This document shows, one piece after another, positions 18,723-28,228 of a DNA stretch of 64,000 bases. The DNA lies in assembly GCA_963669285.2 (NCBI GenBank), contig CAXXSI010000018.1, positions 1-64,000 on the forward strand. The letters run 5' to 3'. Within the stretch, counting starts at the first letter, position 1. Every line of letters starts with the position of its first letter. Below the pieces are notes generated by a model. That model did not search any database. It was not told the origin of the DNA and saw only the letters and a list, made by a program, of their open reading frames with translations. Source of the DNA: JAWKWH01 sp963669285. GTDB lineage: Bacteria > Pseudomonadota > Alphaproteobacteria > Rhizobiales > Rhizobiaceae. The position numbers were made by a program, and so were the translations under genes.

Positions 18723-20072
18723 CTAGTCGATCTCTTCGGGCAGTACGAGATTCAGGATGATCGACAATGCCGCTGCCGGCAGCAAGCCGGACGTCAACAG
18801 GATCTGTGCAGTTTTCGGCAAATGCTGAAGCGCCTCCGGAACCAGTTGCAAACCGAGACCGACCGACAGCGATACCGCGAATATCACCATGTTCCGTCGG
18901 TTCCACGTTACGTCTGACAGCATGTTGATGCCGGCGGCTGCGACCATACCGAACATGACGATGACACCGCCGCCCAGCACCTCGATGGGTACGGTCGAAA
19001 TGATCGCGCCGATCTTCGGAATAAGGCCGCAGATGATTAGGAAAATCGCGCCATAGGTGACGACGTGGCGGCTCATGACGCCAGTCATCGATATGAGGCC
19101 GACATTCTGGCTGAACGAGGTGTTCGGCAGACCGCCGAATATGCCCGCGATCGCGGTACCCAAGCCGTCGGCATAAGTGGCGCCGGAGATTTCCTTGTCA
19201 GTCGCCTCGCGCCCGGCACCGCCCTTGGTGATACCGGAAACATCGCCAACCGTCTCGATCGCCGATATGATGGCCATGAAGCACATGCCGATAATCGCGG
19301 CAGCGGTGAAATCGAAGCCCCATTTGAACGGCATCGGCGCATTGAACCACGATGCGTTACCAACATTGTTAAAACTGACCATGCCCATCAGCAAGGCCAA
19401 TATGTAACCGGCGATCAGTCCCAGAAGCACGGCCGCGATCGACCACATGCCCTTCATGAAGAACTTGATGGCCAGGGTCACGACGATAACGAACAGTGCC
19501 ACTGTCCAGTTCTGCAGGCTGCCGAACTCAGGCTTGCCCATGGCAGGTACGCCACCCGCGGCATACTGTATACCGACCTTGATCAAGGCCAGACCGATCA
19601 TCAGAACAATCAAACCGGTAACCAACGGCGGAAGCGCAAAACGCAGTCTGCCGATGAATGTACCGAGAAAGAAATGGAAAATGCCGCCAATGACGATGCC
19701 GCCCATCAGCGTTCCCATGGCGGCAACACCCTGACCGGCAACGATCGGGATCATCACCGGGAGAAACGCGAAGCTGGTTCCCTGAACGATTGGCAGCCTA
19801 CCACCGACCGGCCCCATCCCGACGGTCTGAAATAGTGTTGCAATGCCCGCAAAAAGCATCGACATCTGGATCATGTAGATCAGGTTCGGAAAATCCGGTG
19901 AGTTGGAACCGAAGCCGAAACCCGCGGCACCAGCCACGATAATCGCCGGTGTCACGTTGGACACAAACATCGCCAAAACATGCTGAATGCCAAGAGGCAC
20001 CGCCTGAGCGAGAGGCGGCGCGTAGTTCGGATCACGAAGCTGTTGCTTGAGATCGACAGTTGAATCGGTCAT
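18723..20072 (-). CDS. NCS2-family nucleobase (xanthine/uric acid-type) permease
   Basis: A 449-residue proton-coupled nucleobase transporter with about 14 membrane segments. The NAT signature QNVGLISMTGV is present, preceded by FGGLPNTSFS, and the substrate-binding helix contains SAIETVGDVSGIT with a conserved Glu. The pattern fits the xanthine/urate branch better than the uracil branch, but the exact substrate cannot be settled by eye. The start MTDSTVDLKQQLRDPNYAPP at 20072 has GGAGGG upstream and replaces a longer frame with no homology. It ends at the shared terminator. Confidence 0.87.
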   Translation of the reverse strand: MTDSTVDLKQQLRDPNYAPPLAQAVPLGIQHVLAMFVSNVTPAIIVAGAAGFGFGSNSPDFPNLIYMIQMSMLFAGIATLFQTVGMGPVGGRLPIVQGTSFAFLPVMIPIVAGQGVAAMGTLMGGIVIGGIFHFFLGTFIGRLRFALPPLVTGLIVLMIGLALIKVGIQYAAGGVPAMGKPEFGSLQNWTVALFVIVVTLAIKFFMKGMWSIAAVLLGLIAGYILALLMGMVSFNNVGNASWFNAPMPFKWGFDFTAAAIIGMCFMAIISAIETVGDVSGITKGGAGREATDKEISGATYADGLGTAIAGIFGGLPNTSFSQNVGLISMTGVMSRHVVTYGAIFLIICGLIPKIGAIISTVPIEVLGGGVIVMFGMVAAAGINMLSDVTWNRRNMVIFAVSLSVGLGLQLVPEALQHLPKTAQILLTSGLLPAAALSIILNLVLPEEID

Positions 20073-20201
20073 GATTGTCCCTCCGTAATCTGACCTATGG
20101 CCGGCCTTGGAAGACGAATCGCCACACTGCCGGTTATTGAGCATCCCCTAAACAACGATAGGAAGCTATCCAGATATGTTTGAAAGTGCCGTCTGATCCT
20201 G

Positions 20202-20984
20202 ATGAAAATCGCAACCTGGAACATCAACGGAATCAAAGCCCGCATCGAAAATGTGGTTGCCTGGCTGGAAGAAAGCCGGCCGGATATTGCCTGCCTGCAG
20301 GAAATAAAATCTGAGGACGCGCCTTTTCCGCGCGAACCGATAGAGGCGCTTGGCTACCATGTCGAAACCCATGGACAAAAGGGTTTCAATGGCGTGGCAA
20401 TCCTGTCGAAAATCGCTTTCGACGAGGTCAATCGCGGTCTTCCCGGTGACAATGACGATCAACAGGCTCGGTTTATCGAAGGCGTGTTTTCGACATCTTC
20501 CGGTGCGCTGCGTGTGGTTTCGCTTTATCTACCGAACGGTAATCCGGTCGATACGGAAAAGTTCCCCTACAAACTGGGATGGATGAAAAGGTTGGAATAC
20601 TGGGCCGATGAACGTCTTGCATTGGAGGAGCCGCTGGTTCTGGCCGGTGATTACAATGTAATCCCGCAGCCTGAAGACGCGAAAAATCCAGATAACTGGA
20701 TTGGCGATGCGCTGTTCAAGCCCGAAAGCAGGCAATCATTCAGGCGACTGGCCAATCTCGGTCTGACGGAAGCCTTGCGCTCGGCAAGCGATGCCGACCT
20801 GACCTATACGTTCTGGGACTACCAGGGTGGTGCCTGGCAGAAAAACAATGGTATTCGCATCGACCATATGATGTTGTCACCCGAGGCGGCGAACCGGTTG
20901 GCATCCGTTGATATCGAAAAACACGTTCGCGCCTGGGAAAAACCTTCAGACCACGTTCCGGTCGTCATCGAGCTTGCTGTCTAG
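20202..20984 (+). CDS. xthA: Exodeoxyribonuclease III
   Basis: AP endonuclease and 3'-5' exonuclease of base-excision repair. The 260-residue protein starts MKIATWNINGIKARIENVVA and shows the family residues in CLQEIKSEDAPF (metal-binding Glu), LAGDYNVIPQPEDAKN (GDxN) and WEKPSDHVPVVIEL (catalytic SDH). FWDYQGGAWQKNNGIRIDHM carries the DxxxxN-RIDH region. Full length. Divergent from the nucleobase permease and convergent, with only 2 nt between stops, with the OYE-type gene. Confidence 0.95.
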   Translation: MKIATWNINGIKARIENVVAWLEESRPDIACLQEIKSEDAPFPREPIEALGYHVETHGQKGFNGVAILSKIAFDEVNRGLPGDNDDQQARFIEGVFSTSSGALRVVSLYLPNGNPVDTEKFPYKLGWMKRLEYWADERLALEEPLVLAGDYNVIPQPEDAKNPDNWIGDALFKPESRQSFRRLANLGLTEALRSASDADLTYTFWDYQGGAWQKNNGIRIDHMMLSPEAANRLASVDIEKHVRAWEKPSDHVPVVIELAV

Positions 20985-20986
20985 AC

Positions 20987-22300
20987 CTACCGTTCCAAGG
21001 CCTTGGCGCCGGCGCCCTCGGTTCTGTCATAGGCGAGTAATGCCTTGAATGCCGACAGTTCAAGGTCGGGCTCCTTGCCATCAGCAAGCCGGTAGACCTG
21101 CTCGTAGTACCAGCCCAGGGCACCCCATGCATTGAGGTCCCTAAGGAAGCTGATCGGCGAATTAGGGCCGAAGATGCCGTTGCCGATCTTCAGATCTTCA
21201 TCCCGGCACAGCAACCGCTCCACTTTATCCCGCAGAATGCGGTGAGCCGCATCGGGATCAACCAGGAACGGCCGGCCAAGGCCAATTACATCGACATTGT
21301 CGTTTGAAACAGCCTCTTCCATCGCCTGGCGGCTTCTGAACCCGCCGGTGACCATGATCGGTGTTCTGACGCTTTCCTTCAGCTTGGGCACAAAACCCAG
21401 GAAATAGGCTTCACGGCGCTTTATTCCGCGATAGGTGGCATCCTGCAACGGATCCTTGCGATCAAAGTCGATCATGCGGGGCTGTTCGTAGTTACCGCCC
21501 GAAATCTCGATCAGATCGACGCCCTCGGCTTCCAGCCACTTGGCGACTTTTGTGCTGTCATCGACTGAAAACCCGCCCCGCTGGAAATCCGCCGAATTGA
21601 GCTTGACCGACACGACGAAGTCCTTGGCGGTCGCCTTGCGCATGGCGCGAACCACTTCGAGCAGAAATCTCGCCCGACCTTCCAAAGACCCACCCCAGCG
21701 ATCGTCGCGCGGATTGGAGAGCGGAGACAGGAACTGGGAAGCCAGATAGCCGTGCGCCGCGTGCATTTGCACGCCGGTAAATCCGGTCTCGCGAGCGATC
21801 CTCGCCGCATATCCGAAACGGTCGATAATGTCGGTGATTTCCGTTTCGGTCAGCGGAATCGGCCGACCGAAGCGTCCGTTGCGCATTTTCAGGCCAACGG
21901 TCGAAGGCGCTTTTGGAGCTGGATTAATGGCCTTTTGCGTCTGGCGGCCGGCATGATTGAGCTGCATCCACAAATGGCAACCGTGCGCGGTTCCGGCTTT
22001 AGCGATCGCTTTCAAGCCTTCGATCGCATCATTGTCCTGCGCTTCAGCGATTGCCAGATTGCCGGGTCGTTCCAGATGCCAGCGGTCAACAAGTACATTG
22101 CCCGTGATCAGAACACCGGCGCCACCCTCGCCCCAGCGGCGATACAGTTCGACATGACGATCTGTCGCGCGGTTGCGCCGATCACCGAGTCCCTCGGTCA
22201 TCGCCGCCTTGGCTATTCGATTGGACAATTGCGCGCCGCAGGGCAGCCGCACCGGTTCGTTCAATACAGATTTGCTGTTCGACACGCTGAAATCCCGCAC
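20987..22300 (-). CDS. NADH:flavin oxidoreductase of the Old Yellow Enzyme family
   Basis: A 437-residue FMN-dependent ene-reductase-like protein. LPCGAQLSNRIAKAAMTEGL is the FMN-binding start, LWMQLNHAGRQTQKAI and MHAAHGYLASQFLSPLSNPR are the family core, RDDRWGGSLEGRARFLLEVV is diagnostic, and VDVIGLGRPFLVDPD binds the FMN phosphate. The C-terminus extends about 60 residues beyond the barrel. The start GTG 22300 has GGGG upstream within a palindrome; GTG 22285 is an alternative. Substrate unknown. Confidence 0.88.
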   Translation of the reverse strand: MRDFSVSNSKSVLNEPVRLPCGAQLSNRIAKAAMTEGLGDRRNRATDRHVELYRRWGEGGAGVLITGNVLVDRWHLERPGNLAIAEAQDNDAIEGLKAIAKAGTAHGCHLWMQLNHAGRQTQKAINPAPKAPSTVGLKMRNGRFGRPIPLTETEITDIIDRFGYAARIARETGFTGVQMHAAHGYLASQFLSPLSNPRDDRWGGSLEGRARFLLEVVRAMRKATAKDFVVSVKLNSADFQRGGFSVDDSTKVAKWLEAEGVDLIEISGGNYEQPRMIDFDRKDPLQDATYRGIKRREAYFLGFVPKLKESVRTPIMVTGGFRSRQAMEEAVSNDNVDVIGLGRPFLVDPDAAHRILRDKVERLLCRDEDLKIGNGIFGPNSPISFLRDLNAWGALGWYYEQVYRLADGKEPDLELSAFKALLAYDRTEGAGAKALER

Positions 22301-22304
22301 ATAA

Positions 22305-22320
22305 TTACCCCGGCGGGTAA
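22305..22320. promoter_or_regulatory. Possible operator TTACCC-N4-GGGTAA before the OYE gene
   Basis: Perfect 6-bp arms at 22305-22310 and 22315-22320 lie 5 nt upstream of the GTG start and overlap the ribosome-binding region. The size and place fit a repressor site, but no dedicated regulator is adjacent. It could be chance. Confidence 0.35.
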
Positions 22321-22471
22321 ACGTAGCCGCTTTGTTAACCTTTCATCAACCATCCAAGTGTCGGTACGGCAGCCTAATTCAGAATATGCTTAATTTGCAC
22401 GCCATCATCAAGGTACCGATGGCAGCAGCGAAAGATCCAAATTCATCGTATCTCCGCGGACGATAGCGGCT

Positions 22472-23009
22472 TTAATCCCAAAGCGTGATGATCTCTTCGG
22501 AATGGCCACACGGCGCAAATCCCGCTTTCTGATAAATATGCAGGGCTCTGGGGCTGTCCAGAGTATTGGTATGCAGCGTCACCTTTGCCGGGACATGTGC
22601 CCAGGCGGCTGCAAGCGCCTCGGAAAAGAAGTACTTGCCAAGACCCATTCCCTGAAAATCCGGCGATATCCCGAAATACACAACCTCGACTTCGCCCTGG
22701 CATCAAAGCCAGATCGAGCTCGAAGAATCCCGTAGGTGCACCATCGGCATAGAGAACCTGGATTTCCGTCGTCTCGGCATGAATGATCTTGGCCAGGGTG
22801 GAATCATCCATTTCGCGGCGAACCATCCAATGATGTGCCTTGCCGACCTGTTCGTAGAGATATCGGTAAAACGCCAGCGGAATGCCTGGCGCACGCATAA
22901 GTGCCATTCTCGGCCTGGAAGGTATCGGCGCACGGGAGACCGGTGGCGCGGTCATCTCCAGATGGGTGACCCTGACGCTGAAGGGCTCGTTTCTGCCGGG
23001 TTTTGGCAT
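22472..23009 (-). CDS. GNAT-family N-acetyltransferase (one frameshift)
   Basis: An acyltransferase of about 178 residues after correction. It runs MPKPGRNEPFSVRVTHLEMT, then GIPLAFYRYLYEQVGKAHHW and YADGAPTGFFELDL. After a surplus base in the CCC run at 22695-22697 it continues YFGISPDFQGMGLGKYFFSE with the acetyl-CoA loop QGMGLG, and ends FAPCGHSEEIITLWD. It begins 5 nt after the sseA stop and so is the last gene of the cysK-alaX-sseA run. The substrate is unknown. The break is most likely a sequencing error, but this is one of only three outside the first 10.4 kb. Confidence 0.8.
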
Positions 23010-23013
23010 TTCG

Positions 23014-23862
23014 TTAGCTGCCGGTCACGACAGCGGTGTCGTCTCGGCTTCCCCATTCACTCCACGAGCCGTCATAAAGGCGATTGTCACTATGGCCGAT
23101 CGATTGAAGTGCCAGGGTGATCACGGCGGCAGTCACGCCCGAACCGCAGGTGGTGACCACCGGTTTGTCCAGATCGATACCTGCCGACAGGATCTTCTCG
23201 CGCAACTCTGCAACCGGCAACAGGAAGCCGTCGCGTGAAAGGTCCAATGCAGGCAGGTTGCAGGCGCCCGGCATGTGACCGGAGCGCACTCCTTCGCGCG
23301 GCTCTGGATCCTTGCCGGCAAACCGCCCCGCCGGGCGCGCATCGGCAATCTGCGACGTGGCGCTCGCGACAACGCCCAACATTTCCGGTAATCCCACCGC
23401 CATGCGCGCATTAAAGGCCGGTACAAAGGCAGTCGGGGCTATCTTTGTGCGCTTGGCGGTAACGATATGCCCATCGGATTTCCAGCGATCAAATCCGCCG
23501 TCGAGAACAAAGACCTGCTCGGCGCCCATGACCTTGAACATCCACCACACGCGTGGTGCGGAAAAATAGCCCGGGCCGTCGTAGACAACGATCGTATCAT
23601 CGCGTGATATGCCCATCGAACTGGCGTAACGCTCGAATACCAATGGCGACGGCAGGGAATGCGGCAGACCGGTGTCCGGCTCCACGACCTGGTCATGATC
23701 GAAGAAAATGGCGCCCGGGATATGGGCAGTGTCGTATTCTGCCCGGGCATCGCGATTTTGCACCGGTAGGTACCAGGAACCGTCAACGATCGAAAGTCCG
23801 GGCTCTCTCAGGCGCTTTACCAGCCATTCCTGCGAAACGACAAAGGGGCTTTTCTCGCTCAT
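23014..23862 (-). CDS. sseA: 3-mercaptopyruvate/thiosulfate sulfurtransferase
   Basis: A two-domain rhodanese of 282 residues. The inactive N-terminal domain (VSQEWLVKRLREPGLSIVDG) is followed by the catalytic domain with GHMPGACNLPALDLSRDGFL and the active loop TTCGSGVTAAVITLAL. The loop CGSGVTA marks the mercaptopyruvate sulfurtransferase branch rather than thiosulfate sulfurtransferase. It transfers sulfur from mercaptopyruvate to thiol acceptors. It sits 6 nt after alaX in a cysteine-related operon, which supports a role in cysteine breakdown or sulfur relay. Confidence 0.92.
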   Translation of the reverse strand: MSEKSPFVVSQEWLVKRLREPGLSIVDGSWYLPVQNRDARAEYDTAHIPGAIFFDHDQVVEPDTGLPHSLPSPLVFERYASSMGISRDDTIVVYDGPGYFSAPRVWWMFKVMGAEQVFVLDGGFDRWKSDGHIVTAKRTKIAPTAFVPAFNARMAVGLPEMLGVVASATSQIADARPAGRFAGKDPEPREGVRSGHMPGACNLPALDLSRDGFLLPVAELREKILSAGIDLDKPVVTTCGSGVTAAVITLALQSIGHSDNRLYDGSWSEWGSRDDTAVVTGS

Positions 23863-23868
23863 ATCTTC

Positions 23869-24612
23869 TCAATTCGCGGGCAACGGGCCGAACCGAATGC
23901 GGAATCTTCGGTTCTCCCTGCCCTTTTTCTCGATCTTGCCGATGTGGATCTCACCGACCTCATTTGTGGTGGACACGTGCGTGCCGCCGCAGGGTTGACT
24001 GTCAACCACACCATCTTCGCCGATGCAGACCAAACGGATTTGGCCTGTTCCCGCCGGTGGTCTGACGTTCTTCGATTTGACCAGACCTGGATTGGCGGCC
24101 AGTTCGTCTTCGGTGATCAGCTTCACGAATACCGGATGATCCGCCTCCACCAGCGCCATCAACGCTGCCGTGACATCATCTTTGGTCACGCTTGCATCCG
24201 GCAGATCGAAGTCGATGCGGCTTTCGTTTTCGCCGACAGAGGCACCGGTTATAGGATAGGGGCAGACGGCAGTCAGCAGATGGCAGGCGGTATGCATACG
24301 CATCAGGCGATAGCGCCGATCCCAATCAACATGCAAAACCAATTCTTCGCCGATCTCCGGCATGGTTTCTCCGGTTGCCGGCACATGGATGATCTCATCC
24401 TTGGTTTGGCCGGTGACAGTGGCTGCTATCTGGATCTTGGAGCCGGCCGCACGCTCAAAGAACCCGATATCCCCGGGTTGGCCGCCCGATGTGGCATAAA
24501 AATTGGTCTGATCGAGAATGATGCCGCCGCGATCGTTGATGGAAACGACGGTGCCCTGCGCGGTCGACAGGTAAGCATCATCGCGAAACAGCGCTGAGGT
24601 TGAATGACTCAT
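23869..24612 (-). CDS. alaX: Alanyl-tRNA editing protein AlaX
   Basis: A free-standing editing domain related to the C-terminal part of alanyl-tRNA synthetase; it hydrolyses mischarged Ser- or Gly-tRNA(Ala). The 247-residue sequence shows DQTNFYATSGGQPGDIGFF, the zinc/catalytic motif RMHTACHLLTAV (HxxxH), and SQPCGGTHVSTTNEVGEI (CxxxH). Its start codon overlaps the cysK stop (ATGA), so the two are translationally coupled. The pairing of serine-misacylation editing with cysteine synthesis from O-acetylserine is suggestive but unproven. Confidence 0.92.
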   Translation of the reverse strand: MSHSTSALFRDDAYLSTAQGTVVSINDRGGIILDQTNFYATSGGQPGDIGFFERAAGSKIQIAATVTGQTKDEIIHVPATGETMPEIGEELVLHVDWDRRYRLMRMHTACHLLTAVCPYPITGASVGENESRIDFDLPDASVTKDDVTAALMALVEADHPVFVKLITEDELAANPGLVKSKNVRPPAGTGQIRLVCIGEDGVVDSQPCGGTHVSTTNEVGEIHIGKIEKKGRENRRFRIRFGPLPAN

Positions 24613-25646
24613 GTTGCAACCTCTTCATAGGGTACTTCGATGTCGGGCGCCGTCTCCATCCACGCAGGCACAGGCAGACCCTTGGACCGCAGAAATTCGG
24701 GATTGAACATCTTGGATTGGTATCGGTTGCCGAAGTCGCACAGCATGGTGACGATCGTGTGGCCCGGTCCCAGTTCCCTGGCCAGCCGAATGGCACCGGC
24801 AAGATTGATGCCCGATGAACTGCCGAGACAAAGTCCCTCTTCCTGCACAAGCGCAAATACAATCTCGAGTGCTTCGGCGTCCTGGATCTGATAGGCGAAA
24901 TCCGGCGTATATCCTTCCAGATTGGCGGTGATGCGCCCCTGCCCGATCCCTTCGGTAATCGAACTGCCTTCGGCTTTCAGTTCACCATGGGCGTAGAAAT
25001 TGTAGAGCGCAGCGCCGAGCGGATCGGCGATCGCGGTCTTGATGTCCTCGTTGTGGGATTTCAACCCGGCCGCGACACCCGCCAATGTCCCGCCGGTACC
25101 GACAGCCGACACGAAGGCATCGACCTTGCCGTCGGTTTGATCCCAGATTTCCTTCGCCGTGGTGACAATATGGCCATCCCGATTGGCAACATTGTCGAAC
25201 TGGTTCGCCCAGATTGCGCCATTGGGTTCCGATTTCGCCAGGTTTTCGGCCAATCTGCCCGACAGCTTTATGTAATTGTTCGGATTTCTGTACGGAACCG
25301 CCGGTACTTCGATCAGCTCCGCACCGAGGAGGCGGAGGGCATCCTTTTTTTCCTGTGTCTGTGTTTCCGGAATGACGATGACCGTCCGGTAACCGAGCGC
25401 CTTGGCGACAACCGTCAGGCCAATGCCGGTATTGCCGGCCGTTCCCTCGACGATCACACCACCGGGTCGCAAAAGGCCGCGTTTTTCGGCATCGCGGATG
25501 ATGAACAATCCCGCCCGGTCTTTGACCGATTGGCCCGGGTTGAGAAATTCGGCTTTTCCGAGGATGACGCAACCGGTCTCCTCTGATGCTCGTTTCAGCT
25601 TCATCAGCGGGGTGTTGCCGATCAGATCAATTACATTTGGATACAT
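24609..25646 (-). CDS. cysK: Cysteine synthase A (O-acetylserine sulfhydrylase)
   Basis: PLP enzyme joining sulfide to O-acetylserine. The start MYPNVIDLIGNTPLMKLKRA is typical. The PLP lysine is in LNPGQSVKDRAGLFIIRD, the Asn loop in EGTAGNTGIGLTVVAK, the phosphate-binding loop in SAVGTGGTLAGVAAGL, and LCLGSSSGINLAG closes the site. At 345 residues it carries about 30 more C-terminal residues than the E. coli enzyme, as is common in alphaproteobacteria. It is the first gene of the cysK-alaX-sseA-acetyltransferase operon, and a 179-bp gap upstream separates it from a divergent hydrolase gene. Confidence 0.93.
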   Translation of the reverse strand: MYPNVIDLIGNTPLMKLKRASEETGCVILGKAEFLNPGQSVKDRAGLFIIRDAEKRGLLRPGGVIVEGTAGNTGIGLTVVAKALGYRTVIVIPETQTQEKKDALRLLGAELIEVPAVPYRNPNNYIKLSGRLAENLAKSEPNGAIWANQFDNVANRDGHIVTTAKEIWDQTDGKVDAFVSAVGTGGTLAGVAAGLKSHNEDIKTAIADPLGAALYNFYAHGELKAEGSSITEGIGQGRITANLEGYTPDFAYQIQDAEALEIVFALVQEEGLCLGSSSGINLAGAIRLARELGPGHTIVTMLCDFGNRYQSKMFNPEFLRSKGLPVPAWMETAPDIEVPYEEVAT

Positions 25647-25825
25647 CGATAAATCTCTCTTGTGCCGCTGCTACCGTAGGAAGCGGCGGCCCGGCTTTCA
25701 AGCATCGCGTTGTCTCCAAAGCCATGAATTGGAACATATTTTTCCATACTCGGTAATTTCCGGGTTTTTTGCACTGCCTCTCTGTTCCATAGTGGGCCGA
25801 CAGCCAAAGAATACAGGAGACAATC

Positions 25826-26800
25826 ATGCTGCGAAAAACCCTGATTGCGCTGATCGCTCTCGTCATATTCGCCGGGATCCTGTTCGCTGTTGGTCCGCGT
25901 GTTCCCGTGGATACGACGATCTCATTTAGAAGCGCTGATATCGGCGACGACATCGAAAACTATCTGGCAGAACGCGAAGCGCGATTCGACGATATTCGCG
26001 ACGGCTTGGAAAAAGAAATCATCTGGGCCTATCCGGCGTCAAAGGCCAAGACACCGCTGGCGATCGTCTATGTACACGGATTTTCCTCATCCAAAGGTGA
26101 AACACGTCCGCTTTCCGACATGGTCGCAAAAGAACTCGGCGCAAATCTGTTTTACACGCGCCTGACCGGCCATGGCCGCGACGGCGATGCCATGGCCGAA
26201 GCGACCGTTAATGCCTGGGTCAACGATATGGCTGAAGCCGCCGAGGTTGGCAGAAGGATCGGAGAAAAGATCATTGTCGTTGCGACTTCGACGGGCGGCG
26301 GCATCGCTGCATGGGCGGCGGCGGAAACACCGTTACTCGACAAAGTCGTCGGATTGGTTCTGATATCGCCGAATTTCGGTATTCAGGATGCCGGCGCCGG
26401 GCTTTTGACTCTGCCCTGGGGCGAATCGATTGCGAACTTCCTGGCCGGCGAGGAACGAAGCTATGAGCCCTTGAATGCGTTACACGCCAAATATAACACA
26501 ACGCGCTATCCAACCAAATCGGTGCTGCCGCTGGCGGCAATCACCGCATTGGCAAGCGCCGCGCCGTATGAAAACGTGAATATTCCGGCGCTTTTCATCA
26601 TTTCCGATGCCGACAAGGTGGTCATTCCGGGCGAAACCCGCCGCATCGCGCAAATCTGGGGAACAGACTGGGAGATCGTACCAGTCGACAATGCCGACGA
26701 CCCTTCCCAACATGTCATTGCCGGCGATGCGCTCTCGCCTTCTACGACGGATGAATTGGCTCTCAGGGTCATTGAATGGATCAAGAAGATCGCCAGATAA
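25826..26800 (+). CDS. Membrane-anchored alpha/beta hydrolase
   Basis: A 324-residue protein with an N-terminal signal anchor (MLRKTLIALIALVIFAGILF). The hydrolase fold is seen in LAIVYVHGFSSSKGETRPLS (oxyanion HGF), FYTRLTGHGRDGDAM and the nucleophile elbow VVATSTGGGIAAWAA. The elbow has S-T-G-G with Thr-Ser before it instead of the strict GxSxG. ISDADKVVIPGETRR (Asp) and DDPSQHVIAGD (His) complete the triad. The natural substrate is unknown. AGGAGA lies upstream of the ATG. Convergent with the MFS gene, 5 nt apart. Confidence 0.82.
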   Translation: MLRKTLIALIALVIFAGILFAVGPRVPVDTTISFRSADIGDDIENYLAEREARFDDIRDGLEKEIIWAYPASKAKTPLAIVYVHGFSSSKGETRPLSDMVAKELGANLFYTRLTGHGRDGDAMAEATVNAWVNDMAEAAEVGRRIGEKIIVVATSTGGGIAAWAAAETPLLDKVVGLVLISPNFGIQDAGAGLLTLPWGESIANFLAGEERSYEPLNALHAKYNTTRYPTKSVLPLAAITALASAAPYENVNIPALFIISDADKVVIPGETRRIAQIWGTDWEIVPVDNADDPSQHVIAGDALSPSTTDELALRVIEWIKKIAR

Positions 26801-26805
26801 TTGGA

Positions 26806-28050
26806 TCAAGCCTTTTCCGGCTTCCGGTCCTGTGAAAACAGGTAGATCAGCAGCGCGCCGCTAACAATGAGTGCGTAGAAACCGAACAGGTTCCCATAGG
26901 CCGCCTCCGGTGCCGCCACATCTGTACTCGCAGTGACGATGCGGCCGGTGACGACCTGCATCAGGCCCACGCCGCCAATACCAAAAAAGTTCATCAAGGT
27001 GACACCTCTGCCGGTCAGATGTGAGGGAAAGAATGCTCGCCCATGCGCCATCATGACGGCAAAACTGCTGCCTGACAGCCCGATAATGATGAATGCGATC
27101 GTGACTTGGTTTATCGATGTTTGCGGATTGAATGCCAGCCAGGCACAGACCGCGACACAAATGGCATTGCCGCCGACAATTATCCATTTCCTGGTTCCGA
27201 ACATCGTATCGAGCGGCCCGTAGACAAAACTGCCGGCGACCATGGCCAGCGCCATGTAAAACGTCACCGTTCCAATCTGCAACGCATCCGCACCGTAAAC
27301 GTCCGCGACATAGGGACCGGCCCACAGCCCGCGTATACCGGCTGCAGTGACATAATTGACCAGCATCATCGGCAAAATCCACCAAAGCGGTCGCATACTT
27401 GCCAGTTTTAGATATCCGGAGAATCCCGCGTCCCCGTCATCCTGGTTTTGCTCGTGTTCTGGATCCCGAATCGAGAAGTATAAGGCAAACGCGGCAGCGA
27501 GTGTCGCAAGCCCGAGCACAAGCATGACGCCTCGCCATCCGAACATTTCGGCGGCATTTGCCATCGGCGACGAGCCCATGACATTGCCGATCATGCCGAT
27601 TGCGACAATCCAGGAAGCGAGAACGGCAAATCTGGCCGGCGGAAACTTTTTGGCGAAAATGAAGAATGACGCCATCAGGACCGGAGAACATCCGATCCCG
27701 ATCATGACCATCGCCAAGATGATCATCCAAGGGACGGTTGCGAAGGCGAATACCAGAGCGCCACCTGCACCAAACACTGCCAGCAGAAAACTGACCGTCC
27801 TCTTCGGGCCGAACCGGTCGAGGCAAACACCGACGATGAACTGCATCAGCGCAAAGGCGATGAACCAGGCACCGGAGGCAACCGAAAGATCGGCCTTGGT
27901 CGCACCGACATCCGCCGCGAGCGCCGGTGTCAGCACCGCAAGGAACGTGCGGTAAAACTGCGACAGGATGTATGTGGCGGCAAGGACAGCGATCCCGGTC
28001 AATGTTGCTCCCCGTCTATCGACTGATGAAGCCGTTCGCCGTGTCGCCAA
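26806..28050 (-). CDS. MFS transporter
   Basis: A 414-residue major facilitator with 12 predicted membrane segments. The loop 2-3 motif A appears as CLDRFGPKRTVSFLLAVFGA, and MIGIGCSPVLMASFFIFAKK and MMAHGRAFFPSHLTGRGVTL are recognisable in the nitrate/sugar-phosphate-like MFS group. The last suggests an organic-anion or oxalate/formate-type carrier, but the substrate cannot be assigned. The start is TTG at 28050, the only one near the conserved N-terminus, with weak ribosome-binding support. The 178 bp upstream to the helicase stop holds nothing else recognisable. Confidence 0.8.
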   Translation of the reverse strand: MATRRTASSVDRRGATLTGIAVLAATYILSQFYRTFLAVLTPALAADVGATKADLSVASGAWFIAFALMQFIVGVCLDRFGPKRTVSFLLAVFGAGGALVFAFATVPWMIILAMVMIGIGCSPVLMASFFIFAKKFPPARFAVLASWIVAIGMIGNVMGSSPMANAAEMFGWRGVMLVLGLATLAAAFALYFSIRDPEHEQNQDDGDAGFSGYLKLASMRPLWWILPMMLVNYVTAAGIRGLWAGPYVADVYGADALQIGTVTFYMALAMVAGSFVYGPLDTMFGTRKWIIVGGNAICVAVCAWLAFNPQTSINQVTIAFIIIGLSGSSFAVMMAHGRAFFPSHLTGRGVTLMNFFGIGGVGLMQVVTGRIVTASTDVAAPEAAYGNLFGFYALIVSGALLIYLFSQDRKPEKA

Positions 28051-28228
28051 CTGAGCTTCGAGCCCACTATGCGCATCAGCAAGCGGCAGTCCAGAAGCAA
28101 CGACGGGTATCGCCGTTCTGTGACTGCTGGATGAGCAGATTCATGGTAGATGCGGCGCAATGGCTCGAAACCATGGCTACTCCCGGCGCATCCAGATGTT
28201 GTCGCCAGATCTATGGATAGGTTAGGTC

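Noticed and set aside
19065..19835. 256-codon frame opposite the nucleobase permease
   Set aside because: Extremely rich in His, Asp and Arg, typical of an antisense frame of a membrane protein.
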